The position numbers and the translations under genes were made by a program. DNA of 64,000 nucleotides, from assembly GCA_024919175.1 (NCBI GenBank), contig CP103804.1, positions 3,100,001 to 3,164,000 on the forward strand, given 5' to 3'. Numbering within the stretch: position 1 is the first letter of the stretch; each line of letters opens with the position of its first letter. Below the pieces are notes generated by a model. It was not told the origin of the DNA. It saw only the letters and a list, made by a program, of their open reading frames with translations, and did not search any database. The stretch is from Clostridioides difficile (GTDB taxonomy: Bacteria; Bacillota; Clostridia; Peptostreptococcales; Peptostreptococcaceae). This document shows positions 7,474 to 16,797 of the stretch, one piece after another.

Positions 7474-9264
7474 CTACAAGCTTTTTAAAATTTTATTTAT
7501 CTCAACTATTTTTAAAGCAATTTCCATAACTCTACCATCTACCTCTTTCATATCATTATTATTTTCTAATTCTTGTTGTTCTTTCAACAAGTTATTAATT
7601 TGTTCTTCTAATGAGTTCTTTCTGATATTTGTTATTATTCCTTCTATCTCTTTTGTGTTCTTTAAGTTTATACTATTCAAAGAAATTGAATTTAATTCTT
7701 TTAAGTATTCTTCGGATATGTTTAAACTTTTCAATTTGTCAATAGTTATTTTGTCCAATTCTTGATTTTTAATCATGTAATTTAAAATTTCTTTACTTTC
7801 ATTCAATAAAAAATCACTTTCTTCTACCTTAAGTAACGCTATTTCTCTAATTTTTTTGTCTTCTAACATTATTTTTATTAGAGTTTCTTCAACTAATTGT
7901 TTTCCATCTTGTCTAACTTCGACTTTTTCAATTACTTTTTCTTCTATCTTTTTCTGGTTTTTGTTATTATATGGTTTATTGTAGTTTTTACCATATACTT
8001 CCCTTTTTATGGATTCGACATTAATATCTATTTGATTGCTTAAATATTTTGTATAAAAATCAATTTCTACAGGACTTGTCAATTGTTTTATAATTTTAGA
8101 AGCTTCTTTTGCAAACTTCACTCGTTCTTCATCTTTTTGAATATTGAATTCTTTTTTAAGATGATCTATTTTATATTTTATGTAGTGAGTAGAAACATCC
8201 ATTGCCTTTTTATAATCACTAAGTCCGTATTTTCTTACAAATTCATCTGGGTCTTTGGAATCTTTTAAATCCAAAACTTTTACAGTAATACCTAATTTAA
8301 TAAGTATATCTATAGCTCTTAAAGTCGCTTTTATTCCAGCCTCATCAGAGTCATAAGATATAATAGCAGTATCCACATATCTTTTTATCAAAATACCTTG
8401 TTGTTCAGTCAAGGCTGTTCCAAGGGTTGCTACTACATTTCTTATACCATACTGATAAAGTGAAATTAAATCCATATATCCTTCAACTAAGACTATAGTT
8501 TTGTTATCTAAATTTTTTCTAGCAAAATTTAGTCCATATAAATTTTGTTTTTTATTGAAAATTAATGTGTCTGGAGAATTTAAGTATTTTGGTAAAGAAT
8601 CATCTAGTACCCTTCCTCCAAATCCAATTATATTTCCTCTATAATCAAATATAGGAAACATAACTCTATTTCTAAATTTATCATAGCAATTAGTTCCATC
8701 TTTATTTCTTGCAATTAGACCACATTCCAGTAAATCTTGTTTTGTATACCCTTTATTAATAAGAGTATTCATAAGAGAATTCCATGAATCCAAAGAAAAT
8801 CCTAGACCAAATTTTTTAATTATTTTATCATCTAATCCTCTAATCCTTAAATATTCATACCCAAGATTTTTGCTTCCTAATAAGTTTGAAAGATAAAATC
8901 TAGCAGCTTCTGTATGAATATCTTGAAACTTTTTAGATTTCTCTATTTTCATTCTAGTTTCTTCATTCATGTTGGTATTAATTTCTATACCGCATTTATT
9001 TGCTAAAATTTTTACAGCATCCATAAAATCTAAATTTTCCATTTTCATGACAAAATTTATTACATCTCCACCTTCACCACAACCAAAACACTTATAAATT
9101 TGTTTTGATGTATTTATATAAAAAGATGGAGTTTTTTCCCCATGAAATGGACATAATCCTTTATAATTAGCTCCAGATTGTTTTATACTTATATATTCAG
9201 ATATTATACTTGCTATATCACATCTAGCTTTTATTTCTTCGATAATGTCTTTTATATCATTCAT
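7474..9264 (-). CDS. dnaG: DNA primase
   Basis: The 596-residue protein synthesises RNA primers at the replication fork. The N-terminal CHC2 zinc finger has Cys38, His41, Cys59 and Cys62 (GLCPFHGEKTPSFY and IYKCFGCGEGGDV). The catalytic core contains GFGLGFS and RVMFPIFDYRGNIIGFGGR, and the TOPRIM domain shows VLVEGYMDLISLYQYG and ISYDSDEAG. The weakly conserved C-terminal 150 residues should be the DnaB-binding domain. The ATG at 9264 is preferred because AGAAGGTGAT precedes it and because the best promoter (9332-9305) would start RNA near 9298, after an earlier in-frame ATG at 9300. Confidence 0.96.
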   Translation of the reverse strand: MNDIKDIIEEIKARCDIASIISEYISIKQSGANYKGLCPFHGEKTPSFYINTSKQIYKCFGCGEGGDVINFVMKMENLDFMDAVKILANKCGIEINTNMNEETRMKIEKSKKFQDIHTEAARFYLSNLLGSKNLGYEYLRIRGLDDKIIKKFGLGFSLDSWNSLMNTLINKGYTKQDLLECGLIARNKDGTNCYDKFRNRVMFPIFDYRGNIIGFGGRVLDDSLPKYLNSPDTLIFNKKQNLYGLNFARKNLDNKTIVLVEGYMDLISLYQYGIRNVVATLGTALTEQQGILIKRYVDTAIISYDSDEAGIKATLRAIDILIKLGITVKVLDLKDSKDPDEFVRKYGLSDYKKAMDVSTHYIKYKIDHLKKEFNIQKDEERVKFAKEASKIIKQLTSPVEIDFYTKYLSNQIDINVESIKREVYGKNYNKPYNNKNQKKIEEKVIEKVEVRQDGKQLVEETLIKIMLEDKKIREIALLKVEESDFLLNESKEILNYMIKNQELDKITIDKLKSLNISEEYLKELNSISLNSINLKNTKEIEGIITNIRKNSLEEQINNLLKEQQELENNNDMKEVDGRVMEIALKIVEINKILKSL

Positions 9265-9304
9265 ATTATCACCTTCTGGTGTAATTTTTTGTGTTAACAT
9301 TTCT

Positions 9305-9332
9305 ATTCTACACTATATTCTAAATTTGTCAA
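9305..9332 (-). promoter_or_regulatory. Promoter of dnaG-sigA
   Basis: On the minus strand TTGACA (9332-9327), a 16-bp spacer and TAGAAT (9310-9305) form a good sigma-A promoter about 40 bp before the chosen dnaG start. Confidence 0.7.
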
Positions 9333-9504
9333 TCACTCAATATACAGAATTCGACTTTTTTTATTGATATCCTTCTTATTAATCAAAAAATTTTTATTTT
9401 TTATGTTAATTCCATCAATATTAAATTTTTATTTATGTCAAATAATCTAACTATTAAATTATATATCTATTAAATTATAAATTTACGTCAAAAACTATCA
9501 CGAA

Positions 9505-9529
9505 TAAAAAAGAGGCTCTTGCCTCTTTT
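9505..9529 (-). terminator. Terminator of the pab-fol-aroF operon
   Basis: On the minus strand AAAAGAGGC, loop AAGA, GCCTCTTTTTT directly follows the aroF stop codon: a compact intrinsic terminator that ends the long leftward operon. Confidence 0.92.
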
Positions 9530-10314
9530 TAATAAACACTAATTGATTTCATCAAATCTTCAAATTCATCAAAGCAGAGAGATTGAATCCCATCTGATAG
9601 AGCATTTTCTGGATCTGGATGAACTTCTACCATTATCCCATCTGCCCCACATGCAAGTGATGCCATTGACATAGGTTTTACTAAATATCTAACTCCAGTA
9701 GCATGACTTGGGTCTACTACAACAGGAAGTCCTGTTTCCTTTTGAATAATTGGTACAGCAGCTAAGTCCAATGTATTTCTAGTATAATCATTGTAGGTTC
9801 TTATACCTCTCTCACACATTATGATATTACTATTTCCTTCTATTGCTATATACTCTGCGGCACCTATCCATTCAGTAATTGTTGATGCGATTCCTCTTTT
9901 TAACATAACAGGCTTATTTTGTTTTCCAATTTCACTTAAAAGAGTAAAGTTCTGCATATTTCTTGAGCCAATTTGAATTATATCACTGACACTATATAAT
10001 TCATCCATATCTCTTATATCCATAAGTTCTGTAATAACAGCTATACCAACCTCTTCTTTAACTGCTTTTAATATTTCAAGACCTTCTTTTTTTAATCCTT
10101 GAAATGAGTTTGGTGATGTTCTTGGCTTATATGCTCCTCCTCTCAAAATATTTGCGCCATGACTTTTTACAAATTTAGCAGTCTTTAAAAGTTGCTCATA
10201 ACTTTCTATTGCACATGGCCCAGCTATTACAAGTTTATCTTCTTTTACAGTTATTTTTTTATTATTTGTATTTATCACTATCTTTGAATTATCATTAAAT
10301 AGGTTTTTTCTCAT
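9529..10314 (-). CDS. aroF: 3-deoxy-7-phosphoheptulonate synthase (DAHP synthase, type I-beta)
   Basis: The 261-residue enzyme condenses phosphoenolpyruvate and erythrose 4-phosphate, the first step of the shikimate pathway. Diagnostic motifs are IAGPCAIES (about 30-38), GGAYKPRTSPNSFQGL (about 59-74), MLKRGI, CERGIRTY and VVDPSHATGVR (about 199-209). It is the short form without a regulatory ACT or chorismate mutase domain, so feedback control is not evident. Its ATG lies 20 bp inside the end of folK, behind AAGGAG, implying coupled translation. Location at the end of the p-aminobenzoate/folate operon suggests chorismate supply for PabAB. Confidence 0.95.
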   Translation of the reverse strand: MRKNLFNDNSKIVINTNNKKITVKEDKLVIAGPCAIESYEQLLKTAKFVKSHGANILRGGAYKPRTSPNSFQGLKKEGLEILKAVKEEVGIAVITELMDIRDMDELYSVSDIIQIGSRNMQNFTLLSEIGKQNKPVMLKRGIASTITEWIGAAEYIAIEGNSNIIMCERGIRTYNDYTRNTLDLAAVPIIQKETGLPVVVDPSHATGVRYLVKPMSMASLACGADGIMVEVHPDPENALSDGIQSLCFDEFEDLMKSISVY

Positions 10315-10801
10315 AACCTACAAGCTCCTTTACTTCTTCTATTTCTTTAGCAGATAGGAGGTTTAAATATTCTTTTATTGATTTTTTATTTATTAAAAGT
10401 TCCTCATTCAAATCCATAAGTGGTATCAAAACAAAAGCTCTATCTTGAATCCTTGGATGTGGTATTAGTAATCTTTCGTCGGTTGAAACTACATCATTGA
10501 AAAATAGTATATCTACATCAATAGTTCTTGGACCCCAATGTACTACTCTCTCTCTATGCAATTCTTCCTCTATTTTTTGACAATATTCTAACAACTCATA
10601 AGGTTCAAACTCTGTTTCTATCTCTACACACATATTTAGAAAATCTGCTTGTTCTGTATATCCCCATGGCTTTGTTTCATATAAATTTGATTCTTTTACT
10701 TCATATATAGAATCGCTATTTCTCAAAAGTTCACATGCTTTTGATAAATTATCAAATCTATTGCCCATATTAGTCCCAATTCCCAAATAAGCCTTATTCA
10801 T
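10295..10801 (-). CDS. folK: 2-amino-4-hydroxy-6-hydroxymethyldihydropteridine pyrophosphokinase
   Basis: HPPK, 168 residues, transfers pyrophosphate from ATP to 6-hydroxymethyl-dihydropterin, making the substrate of FolP. Family motifs are YLGIGTNMGNR at the N terminus, ETKPWGYTEQADFLNM (about 42-57), HWGPRTIDVDILFFND (about 90-105, with the magnesium-binding aspartates) and IPHPRIQDRAFVLIPL (about 116-131). The start overlaps the end of folB by 8 bp, and the 3' end overlaps aroF by 20 bp. Confidence 0.96.
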   Translation of the reverse strand: MNKAYLGIGTNMGNRFDNLSKACELLRNSDSIYEVKESNLYETKPWGYTEQADFLNMCVEIETEFEPYELLEYCQKIEEELHRERVVHWGPRTIDVDILFFNDVVSTDERLLIPHPRIQDRAFVLIPLMDLNEELLINKKSIKEYLNLLSAKEIEEVKELVGYEKKPI

Positions 10802-11159
10802 CTCTTGTTCTCCTTATCTCAACACCAAAGTAGTCATAAATTCCATTTACAGGAGCTTCTGGCTTTCTAACTCTGACCATAACTCCATTTACAAGGTTAA
10901 ATTTATTTAAGACTTCTTCAGCAATATTCTCTGCCAAAGCCTCCAAAAGATTAAATTGTTTATTTTCTGTAATATCCTTAACAACACTATAAACTTCAGC
11001 ATAGTTTACAGATTTATTTATATCATCACTAAGTCCTGCTTCTCTTGAATCAACATAAAGTTCCATGTCGACAAAAAATTTCTGACCTAGAAAATTTTCT
11101 TCTTTAAGTACACCATGATATCCATAGAATCCTAGATTACTAAGTAATATTTTATCCAT
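10794..11159 (-). CDS. folB: Dihydroneopterin aldolase
   Basis: The 121-residue aldolase cleaves 7,8-dihydroneopterin to 6-hydroxymethyl-dihydropterin and glycolaldehyde. LSNLGFYGYHGVLKEENFLGQKF (N terminus), VNYAEVY (about 55-61), LLEALAENIAEEVL and VRVRKPEAPV (about 96-105) are the FolB signatures. The ATG at 11159 is chosen from family length and the GTAGGTG site upstream; the frame extends 10 codons further into the end of folP. It sits between folP (10 bp gap) and folK (overlap). Confidence 0.95.
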   Translation of the reverse strand: MDKILLSNLGFYGYHGVLKEENFLGQKFFVDMELYVDSREAGLSDDINKSVNYAEVYSVVKDITENKQFNLLEALAENIAEEVLNKFNLVNGVMVRVRKPEAPVNGIYDYFGVEIRRTRDE

Positions 11160-11169
11160 AGTACTACAC

Positions 11170-11961
11170 CTACTTTCTATATATTGCATCAGTCATTTTA
11201 GCTGCCATTAAATTTTCATAAACATCATGCACTCTAACTATATCTACACCATCTCTTATTCCAAGTACAGTAGTAGCTATTGTGCCTTCCAATCTCTTTT
11301 TAGGTTCAACTGGAAGTACTTTCCCTATTACTGATTTTCGAGATGTACCAAGTAAAATAGGATAGTCTAACTCTTTTAATTCATTTAATCGTCTTAGTAC
11401 TTCTATATTTTGCTCAAATGACTTCCCAAACCCTATTCCTGGATCAAGAACTATTTTTTCTTTTTTTACTCCACAGTCTATTGCCATTTTTATGCTCTCT
11501 TTAAAGAAGTCTTTTATTGACTCCATTATATCTTTGTCATAGTTTATCCCATCTTGATTATGCATTATACATACTTCTGCATCATATTTACCTACTACAG
11601 AAGCCATATTCTTATCTCTTCTAAGACCCCAAACATCATTTACCATAGTGACACCTAATTTTAAGGCTTCTTCTGCAACATCTGCCTTGTAAGTATCTAT
11701 TGATATTGGTATATCTAATTCTTGTTTAAGTTTTTTTATCACAGGGATTACTCTTCTTAGTTCTTCCTCTGAATCCACATAGTTATGACCTGGACGTGTA
11801 GATTCACCACCTAAGTCAATTATATCAGCACCTTGTTCAACCATTTCTTTTGCATGTTTTATTGCTATGTCTAAATTACTAAAGTCTCCTCCATCCGAAA
11901 AACTATCTGGAGTTACATTTAAAATACCCATTATATAAGTTCTTTTACCATAATCAAACAC
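11170..11961 (-). CDS. folP: Dihydropteroate synthase
   Basis: The 263-residue TIM-barrel enzyme joins p-aminobenzoate to dihydropterin pyrophosphate and is the sulfonamide target. Motifs: YIMGILNVTPDSFSDGG (about 9-25), DLGGESTRPGH (about 53-63), MVNDVWG, VLDPGIGFGKSFEQN and LLGTSRKSVIGKV. A GTG at 11961 is the likely start (AAGGGAGTG 9 nt upstream); a GTG four codons earlier would abut the ribosome binding site. It sits between folE and folB. Confidence 0.96.
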   Translation of the reverse strand: MFDYGKRTYIMGILNVTPDSFSDGGDFSNLDIAIKHAKEMVEQGADIIDLGGESTRPGHNYVDSEEELRRVIPVIKKLKQELDIPISIDTYKADVAEEALKLGVTMVNDVWGLRRDKNMASVVGKYDAEVCIMHNQDGINYDKDIMESIKDFFKESIKMAIDCGVKKEKIVLDPGIGFGKSFEQNIEVLRRLNELKELDYPILLGTSRKSVIGKVLPVEPKKRLEGTIATTVLGIRDGVDIVRVHDVYENLMAAKMTDAIYRK

Positions 11962-12026
11962 AGTTAATGACACTCCCTTAAATTAAAATTTATATATTAT
12001 CAAACATTATTGTCTACAATAATTTA

Positions 12027-12599
12027 CTACTTCATAGTAATTAAGCTCATAGCCTCAGCTCTTGATGCAATATCTTTTTCAAATATACCTCTAACTGCTG
12101 ATGTAACAGTTTTTGAACCAGGCTTTTTTACACCTCTCATTGTCATACACATATGTTCAGCTTCTACTACTACTAAAACACCATAAGGTTGTAACTCTTC
12201 CATTATTATGTCTGCTGCATTTTTAGTAATTCTTTCTTGTAATTGAGGTCTTTTTGCTAATGTGTCTATTACTCTAGCAAGCTTAGAAAGCCCTGTAAGT
12301 CTTCCACCTTTTGGTAAATAAGCGATATGTGCCTTTCCGAAAAAAGGAACTAAATGATGTTCACAGCATGAATAAAATGGAATGTCTTTTACTAATACCA
12401 ACTCTTCATGCTTTTCATCTGCAAAAAGAACTTTTAAGTGGTCTCTTGGTTCTTCACTAAGACCAGAGAATATCTCTTCATACATTCTAGCAACTCTATT
12501 TGGAGTCTCTATTAGACCTTCTCTATCTGGGTCTTCACCGATTGCTTCTAATATTTCTCTTACTGCATGTTGTATTTTTTCTTTATCTACTTTATTCAT
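12027..12599 (-). CDS. folE: GTP cyclohydrolase I
   Basis: The 190-residue enzyme converts GTP to dihydroneopterin triphosphate, the entry step of pterin synthesis. It is the zinc type I enzyme: YSCCEHHLVPFFGKAHIAY (about 75-93) has the zinc-binding Cys and His, RPQLQERIT follows, and EAEHMCMTMRGVKKPGS (about 145-161) completes the active site with the second zinc Cys. The ATG is preceded by GGGGGGAG. It lies 25 bp after the nucleotidyltransferase gene and 65 bp before folP. Confidence 0.97.
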   Translation of the reverse strand: MNKVDKEKIQHAVREILEAIGEDPDREGLIETPNRVARMYEEIFSGLSEEPRDHLKVLFADEKHEELVLVKDIPFYSCCEHHLVPFFGKAHIAYLPKGGRLTGLSKLARVIDTLAKRPQLQERITKNAADIIMEELQPYGVLVVVEAEHMCMTMRGVKKPGSKTVTSAVRGIFEKDIASRAEAMSLITMK

Positions 12600-12624
12600 T
12601 TAAACTCCCCCCATTGACTCGTGA

Positions 12625-13326
12625 CTAGAAGATTAATTTTATAATCTTTTTTGTCTCAATTTCTTTAAAAATATAATTATAAACATCTAAAAGTTTTTGA
12701 TAGTCATAATTTTCACTTACCTTTGATACTAGGCTAAAAAGCTCATTATCTTCTTTTTTCAAAACTTTTAACAATTTTTTATCTTTTGGTACCCATTTAT
12801 CATTTATATTAAAGTACCCAATTATTATATCTTTTAAATATAAATTCGTCAAAAAATGATATTCAAAAACATCAAATTTTTCTTTATTTTTCAATTTTGA
12901 TATTTTTGTTTCAATATCTTGTTTCAAAAAAGACTTCTCTTCTAAAGACAATTTACTAGGACCCTTTAAGTAAATTTCTCTGCTCACATCTTTTATAGTA
13001 TTGGATATATTTTCTATATCAAATAGAACTTTAGCATCTTTCATCTCTTTCACAAAGAAGTACTCTCTATCTGACAATAATTTTTTTACACCATCTTTTG
13101 AAAAGTAATTTATATCAAATTCTATTCCCTTTTGCTCAAACAGTACTCGCTCTTGTTTTTCCCCTTCTTTTACAAAAACAAATACATCGATATCATTAAT
13201 TTCTACATCATAAAAACTAAAATCTGCATCTTTACTAGAACCCACTAGAAATACTGCTAATGTATTTGGATTGTCTATTAGTTTTTTAATATTTTCACTA
13301 TATACTTTATAAGTATGACTTACCAT
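12625..13326 (-). CDS. Nucleotidyltransferase-like protein in the folate operon
   Basis: The 233-residue product carries the polymerase-beta-type nucleotidyltransferase signature: VFLVGSSKDADF (about 25-36, the G-S element) and NDIDVFVFVKEG (about 44-55, with the paired Asp), with a third acidic position probable in IEFDINYFSKD (about 69-79). The rest is helical, as in minimal nucleotidyltransferases with an accessory helical domain. It may transfer a nucleotide to protein, small molecule or RNA, but the substrate is unknown. It is embedded between pabC and folE with short gaps and no terminator, so it should be expressed with them. No recognised step of folate synthesis needs this fold. Confidence 0.7.
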   Translation of the reverse strand: MVSHTYKVYSENIKKLIDNPNTLAVFLVGSSKDADFSFYDVEINDIDVFVFVKEGEKQERVLFEQKGIEFDINYFSKDGVKKLLSDREYFFVKEMKDAKVLFDIENISNTIKDVSREIYLKGPSKLSLEEKSFLKQDIETKISKLKNKEKFDVFEYHFLTNLYLKDIIIGYFNINDKWVPKDKKLLKVLKKEDNELFSLVSKVSENYDYQKLLDVYNYIFKEIETKKIIKLIF

Positions 13327-13359
13327 CTCTTATCTCCAATAAATTGTTAATATTTTAAC

Positions 13360-14103
13360 CTAACCTAAGCACTCTATTATTTTATTAAAAATAACATTTT
13401 CTTTGCTAAATTCTATCTTGTCAATTTCTGTAACTTTCATTGCTCCCATAAGACTATTTGTGACAAAAACAAAATCAAAACTACTAATTTCTGATATGTT
13501 AATTTCATTTTCCACCAACTCTATATGTAATTCGTCACAAATCTTTATAATCCTTTTTTTTATTGTTCCATTTAAAATTGGTAATTTACTACTCGGTGTA
13601 TATACTTTATTTCCTCTTATAAAAAATATATTGCTCATAGAACACTCTAAAATCACACCCTCTGAATTTATAAATATCCCATCATTGTATCCATTCTTAT
13701 TTGCAATATTTTTAGTATATATATTTTCAAAATAATTAGTAGTCTTATGTCTATAGATTAAGCTATCCCCCCTAACAATGGGCGATATAGTCAATTTGAA
13801 ACCTTTATTATATGCGTCTTTATTGTATGGAATTTCTCTAATAGATATATTGTAACCTTCATCAAAAACTGTAATCCTAAGTGCTTTATTAGTAATGTTT
13901 TCTTTTTTTATGTATTTAACAATTTCATCTATTAGGAATCTCTTTTCATAATTTATATTCAAAGCCAAACATGTTATTGAATTGAGCATCCTATCTATGT
14001 GTGTATCTAAATCTATAGCTATACCATCTTTAACTTTAATAGTCTCAAATAATCCAATTCCAAATTTACTCAAGCTACTATTAAAGCTTAAATTATTCTT
14101 CAT
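13360..14103 (-). CDS. pabC: 4-amino-4-deoxychorismate lyase
   Basis: The 247-residue protein is a fold-type IV PLP enzyme of the branched-chain aminotransferase/ADC lyase family. FGIGLFETIKV is at the N terminus, the presumed PLP lysine is in YRHKTTNYF (about 117-125), and ILECSMSNIFFI (about 151-162) is the PLP-phosphate region. With pabA and pabB directly upstream, ADC lyase (aminodeoxychorismate to p-aminobenzoate and pyruvate) is the natural assignment over D-amino-acid transaminase. Its start overlaps pabB by 11 bp behind GAGGGGAT. Confidence 0.9.
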   Translation of the reverse strand: MKNNLSFNSSLSKFGIGLFETIKVKDGIAIDLDTHIDRMLNSITCLALNINYEKRFLIDEIVKYIKKENITNKALRITVFDEGYNISIREIPYNKDAYNKGFKLTISPIVRGDSLIYRHKTTNYFENIYTKNIANKNGYNDGIFINSEGVILECSMSNIFFIRGNKVYTPSSKLPILNGTIKKRIIKICDELHIELVENEINISEISSFDFVFVTNSLMGAMKVTEIDKIEFSKENVIFNKIIECLG

Positions 14104-15442
14104 AATATCCCCTCAAGGCTTTCATTATAGATTTTGCTTTATCTAGTGTTTCTTGGTATTCTTCATCTGGGTCAGAATCCCAAGTCATACCTCCTCCAAC
14201 TTGAAAATATACTTTTTTATCTTTTTTTATTATAGTTCTAATTGCTATATTAAAATCCATATCACCATTAAAACCTATATACCCAATTGAACCAGTATAT
14301 ACATTTCTCTGTGTTGGTTCTAGTTCATCTATAATTTCCATTGCTCTAATTTTAGGTGCTCCTGTTATAGACCCCCCTGGAAAAGTTGCTTTTATTATAT
14401 CAGTAGCGCCCTTATCATCTTTTAGTTCTCCTACAACTGTTGAAACCAAATGATTTACATTTGCATAAGGTTCAATTACAAACAACTCTGGAACTTTGAC
14501 ACTTCCAGTTTTAGAGATTCTACCAATATCATTTCTTTCTAAATCCACTATCATAAGTAGCTCTGCTCTATCTTTTTCACTATTTTTAAGTTCTTCTTGA
14601 AGCTTTAAATCTTCTTCCTTATTTTTACCTCTTGGTCGAGTTCCTTTTATTGGTCTCGCCTCTATTTTTTTATCAATACATCTTATAAATCTCTCTGGAG
14701 AATTTGATAATATATGTGCTTCTTCAAAATTCAAAAATGCTCCAAATGGTGCTGGACTAAATCTTCTTAAATCTCGATATAACTCAAAGCTTGTCAGTTC
14801 TGTTTCTCCACTGAACCTTTGTGTCAAATTAGCTTGATATATATCACCTTGTCTTATGTACTCTCTAACATTTTGAACTGCATTTTTAAATTCTTCCTTT
14901 GTAAAGTTGGATTTAAGTTGAATAGGTTTTACATCTTTTTCTTGATAACATATACTATCTATTCCTTTTTTCTCTTCCCTTAATATTTTTTCTTCTATAT
15001 CAGCTATTATTTTTTCTTCTACTTTTATATCTATATCTGGAGTGGCTATGTAAGTTTTTTCCTTTAAATGGTCTATTACTATAACATGGTTATAAAATCC
15101 AAAATACATATCAGGCATCTCAATATCATCTATAGCAGTTCTAGGTAATTTCTCTATGTAATTTCCCAAATCATAAGACAAATACCCTACAGCTCCACCT
15201 ATAAACGGTAAGTTAGTTTCATTTGTAACTTTATATTTGTCTAATGCTTTTTTCAAATTTTCTAATGGATTTTCATCAGTATTTTTATATCTTAACACTT
15301 TAAATGGTTGGCTACTTATAAAAGAATATCTTCCTAATTTTTCTTTGTCCATAGCACTATCTAATATAAAACTATCCTTTTCATTTCTAAAAATAGTAAA
15401 TATCTCAAAAGAATTTAATTTAGTTTTTATTTCTCTTATCAT
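14093..15442 (-). CDS. pabB: Aminodeoxychorismate synthase component I
   Basis: The 449-residue chorismate-utilising enzyme has the N-terminal TrpE-like domain and a C-terminal catalytic domain. PIKGTRPRG (264-272), with Lys266, is the feature separating PabB from anthranilate synthase TrpE, which has Ala in place of the Lys. IVDLERNDIGR, PGGSITGAPKIRAMEII and GSIGYIGFNGDMDFNIAIRT are the other chorismate-binding motifs. It converts chorismate plus PabA-derived ammonia to aminodeoxychorismate. One base separates the pabA stop from its ATG. Confidence 0.95.
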   Translation of the reverse strand: MIREIKTKLNSFEIFTIFRNEKDSFILDSAMDKEKLGRYSFISSQPFKVLRYKNTDENPLENLKKALDKYKVTNETNLPFIGGAVGYLSYDLGNYIEKLPRTAIDDIEMPDMYFGFYNHVIVIDHLKEKTYIATPDIDIKVEEKIIADIEEKILREEKKGIDSICYQEKDVKPIQLKSNFTKEEFKNAVQNVREYIRQGDIYQANLTQRFSGETELTSFELYRDLRRFSPAPFGAFLNFEEAHILSNSPERFIRCIDKKIEARPIKGTRPRGKNKEEDLKLQEELKNSEKDRAELLMIVDLERNDIGRISKTGSVKVPELFVIEPYANVNHLVSTVVGELKDDKGATDIIKATFPGGSITGAPKIRAMEIIDELEPTQRNVYTGSIGYIGFNGDMDFNIAIRTIIKKDKKVYFQVGGGMTWDSDPDEEYQETLDKAKSIMKALRGYYEE

Positions 15443-15443
15443 T

Positions 15444-16028
15444 TTATCTATGCATCCTTTCCCTAGCTTCTTTTATAAAGTTTCTCAGCATTTCATGACC
15501 ATACTCTGATAAAATAGCTTCTGGATGAAATTGTACTCCTTCTATTAAATACTCCTTATGTCTAATTCCCATTATTTCACCTTTATTTGTTGTTGCGGTA
15601 ACTTCAAGTTCTTCTGGAACTGTATTAGAATCAATTATAAGGGAATGATACCTAGTAACATTTAAGGGATTTTTAAGACCACTAAAAACCCCCTTATTAA
15701 CATGGTTTATACTGTATACCTTTCCATGAACAGGTTGTTGTGCTTTTATGATACTACCTCCAAAAACATGTCCAATAGTTTGGTGACCTAAACAAATTCC
15801 TAGTATAGGCTTCTTACCTTTAAAATATTCAACAATATCTATACAAATTCCAGCTTCTTTTGGAGAACATGGACCTGGAGATAACACAATTACCTCTGGA
15901 TTTAGTTCTTCAATATCTCTTAATGTTATTTCATTATTTCTTTTTACTATAACTGTTTCCCCCAATTCTTCTATATATTGCACTAAGTTATACACAAAAG
16001 AATCATAATTGTCTATCATGAGAATCAT
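15444..16028 (-). CDS. pabA: Aminodeoxychorismate/anthranilate synthase glutamine amidotransferase component
   Basis: The 194-residue class I glutamine amidotransferase has VLSPGPCSPKEAG (about 48-60), the nucleophile Cys79 in LGICLGHQTIGH and the His168-Glu170 pair in VQFHPEAIL. It supplies ammonia from glutamine to PabB. Firmicute PabA can also serve TrpE; the adjoining pabB argues for a folate role. AGGGGGAGAT precedes the ATG, and the deacetylase gene ends 22 bp upstream without a terminator. Confidence 0.95.
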   Translation of the reverse strand: MILMIDNYDSFVYNLVQYIEELGETVIVKRNNEITLRDIEELNPEVIVLSPGPCSPKEAGICIDIVEYFKGKKPILGICLGHQTIGHVFGGSIIKAQQPVHGKVYSINHVNKGVFSGLKNPLNVTRYHSLIIDSNTVPEELEVTATTNKGEIMGIRHKEYLIEGVQFHPEAILSEYGHEMLRNFIKEARERMHR

Positions 16029-16050
16029 ACTATAAATCTCCCCCTAAAAA

Positions 16051-16770
16051 TTATTTCATTAATTCAGAAACTGTTACAAATTTAAATCCCTTTTCTATCA
16101 TTTTTGGAATAAATATATCCAAAGCTTTAACGGTATCATTAGTTGCATAATCATGTAAAAGTATTATATCTCCATTTTGTACTTTATTAATTATTTTATC
16201 TGCGATGCTATTAGCTCCAGGATTTTTCCAATCTCTCACGTCTACTCCTGTCCATAAAACCACTTTGTAATCATGTTTTTTTGCAATTTCTACTAAATCC
16301 TTTTCTCTGTAACTCCCAAAGGGCGGTCTAAATAGTGTAGGTTTCTTTCCAGTAACTTTCTCTAAAATTTCTTCACACTTAACAATCTCATCTTCAATTT
16401 GACTAGAAGTTAAATTGCTTATATCCGGATGATTAAAAGTATGATTTCCTATTTCATGCCCTTCTTTACTTGCTCTTACCAATGGTTCTTTATACCACTG
16501 TGCATGTTTCCCAGCAATAAAGAATGTAGCCTTTACATTATACTTCTTTAGTACATCTAAAACTTGACCAGTTTCTTTAGGATGAGGTCCATCATCAAAG
16601 GTAATTGCTATTAGTTTCTTTTCCCTTGAACCATGTTTAATTAAAATATTTTCATTTGTGTCCATCATCAAAGCAGAAACTTTACTAAAATTAGTTATTA
16701 ATATTATCCCACAAAACAAGACTACTGCTATTAAACACTTAAATATTGTCTTTTTTTTCCCTGGTGTCAT
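16051..16770 (-). CDS. Polysaccharide deacetylase (NodB homology domain)
   Basis: The 239-residue product has an N-terminal membrane anchor or signal segment (TIFKCLIAVVLFCGIILITNF) and a carbohydrate esterase 4 domain: ITFDDGPHPKETG (catalytic and metal Asp), GHEIGNHTFNHPDI (metal His pair), RPPFGSYREKDL, VLWTGVDVRDWKNPG and ILLHDY. It should remove acetyl groups from a cell-surface or peptidoglycan sugar outside the membrane, as PdaB/PgdA-type proteins do. The ATG at 16770 is chosen because AAAGGAAG precedes it; an in-frame ATG 6 codons earlier has that site as coding sequence. It lies 27 bp downstream of the CAP-domain gene. Confidence 0.85.
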   Translation of the reverse strand: MTPGKKKTIFKCLIAVVLFCGIILITNFSKVSALMMDTNENILIKHGSREKKLIAITFDDGPHPKETGQVLDVLKKYNVKATFFIAGKHAQWYKEPLVRASKEGHEIGNHTFNHPDISNLTSSQIEDEIVKCEEILEKVTGKKPTLFRPPFGSYREKDLVEIAKKHDYKVVLWTGVDVRDWKNPGANSIADKIINKVQNGDIILLHDYATNDTVKALDIFIPKMIEKGFKFVTVSELMK

Positions 16771-16797
16771 TTTTAAACTTCCTTTCAAATATTTTAG

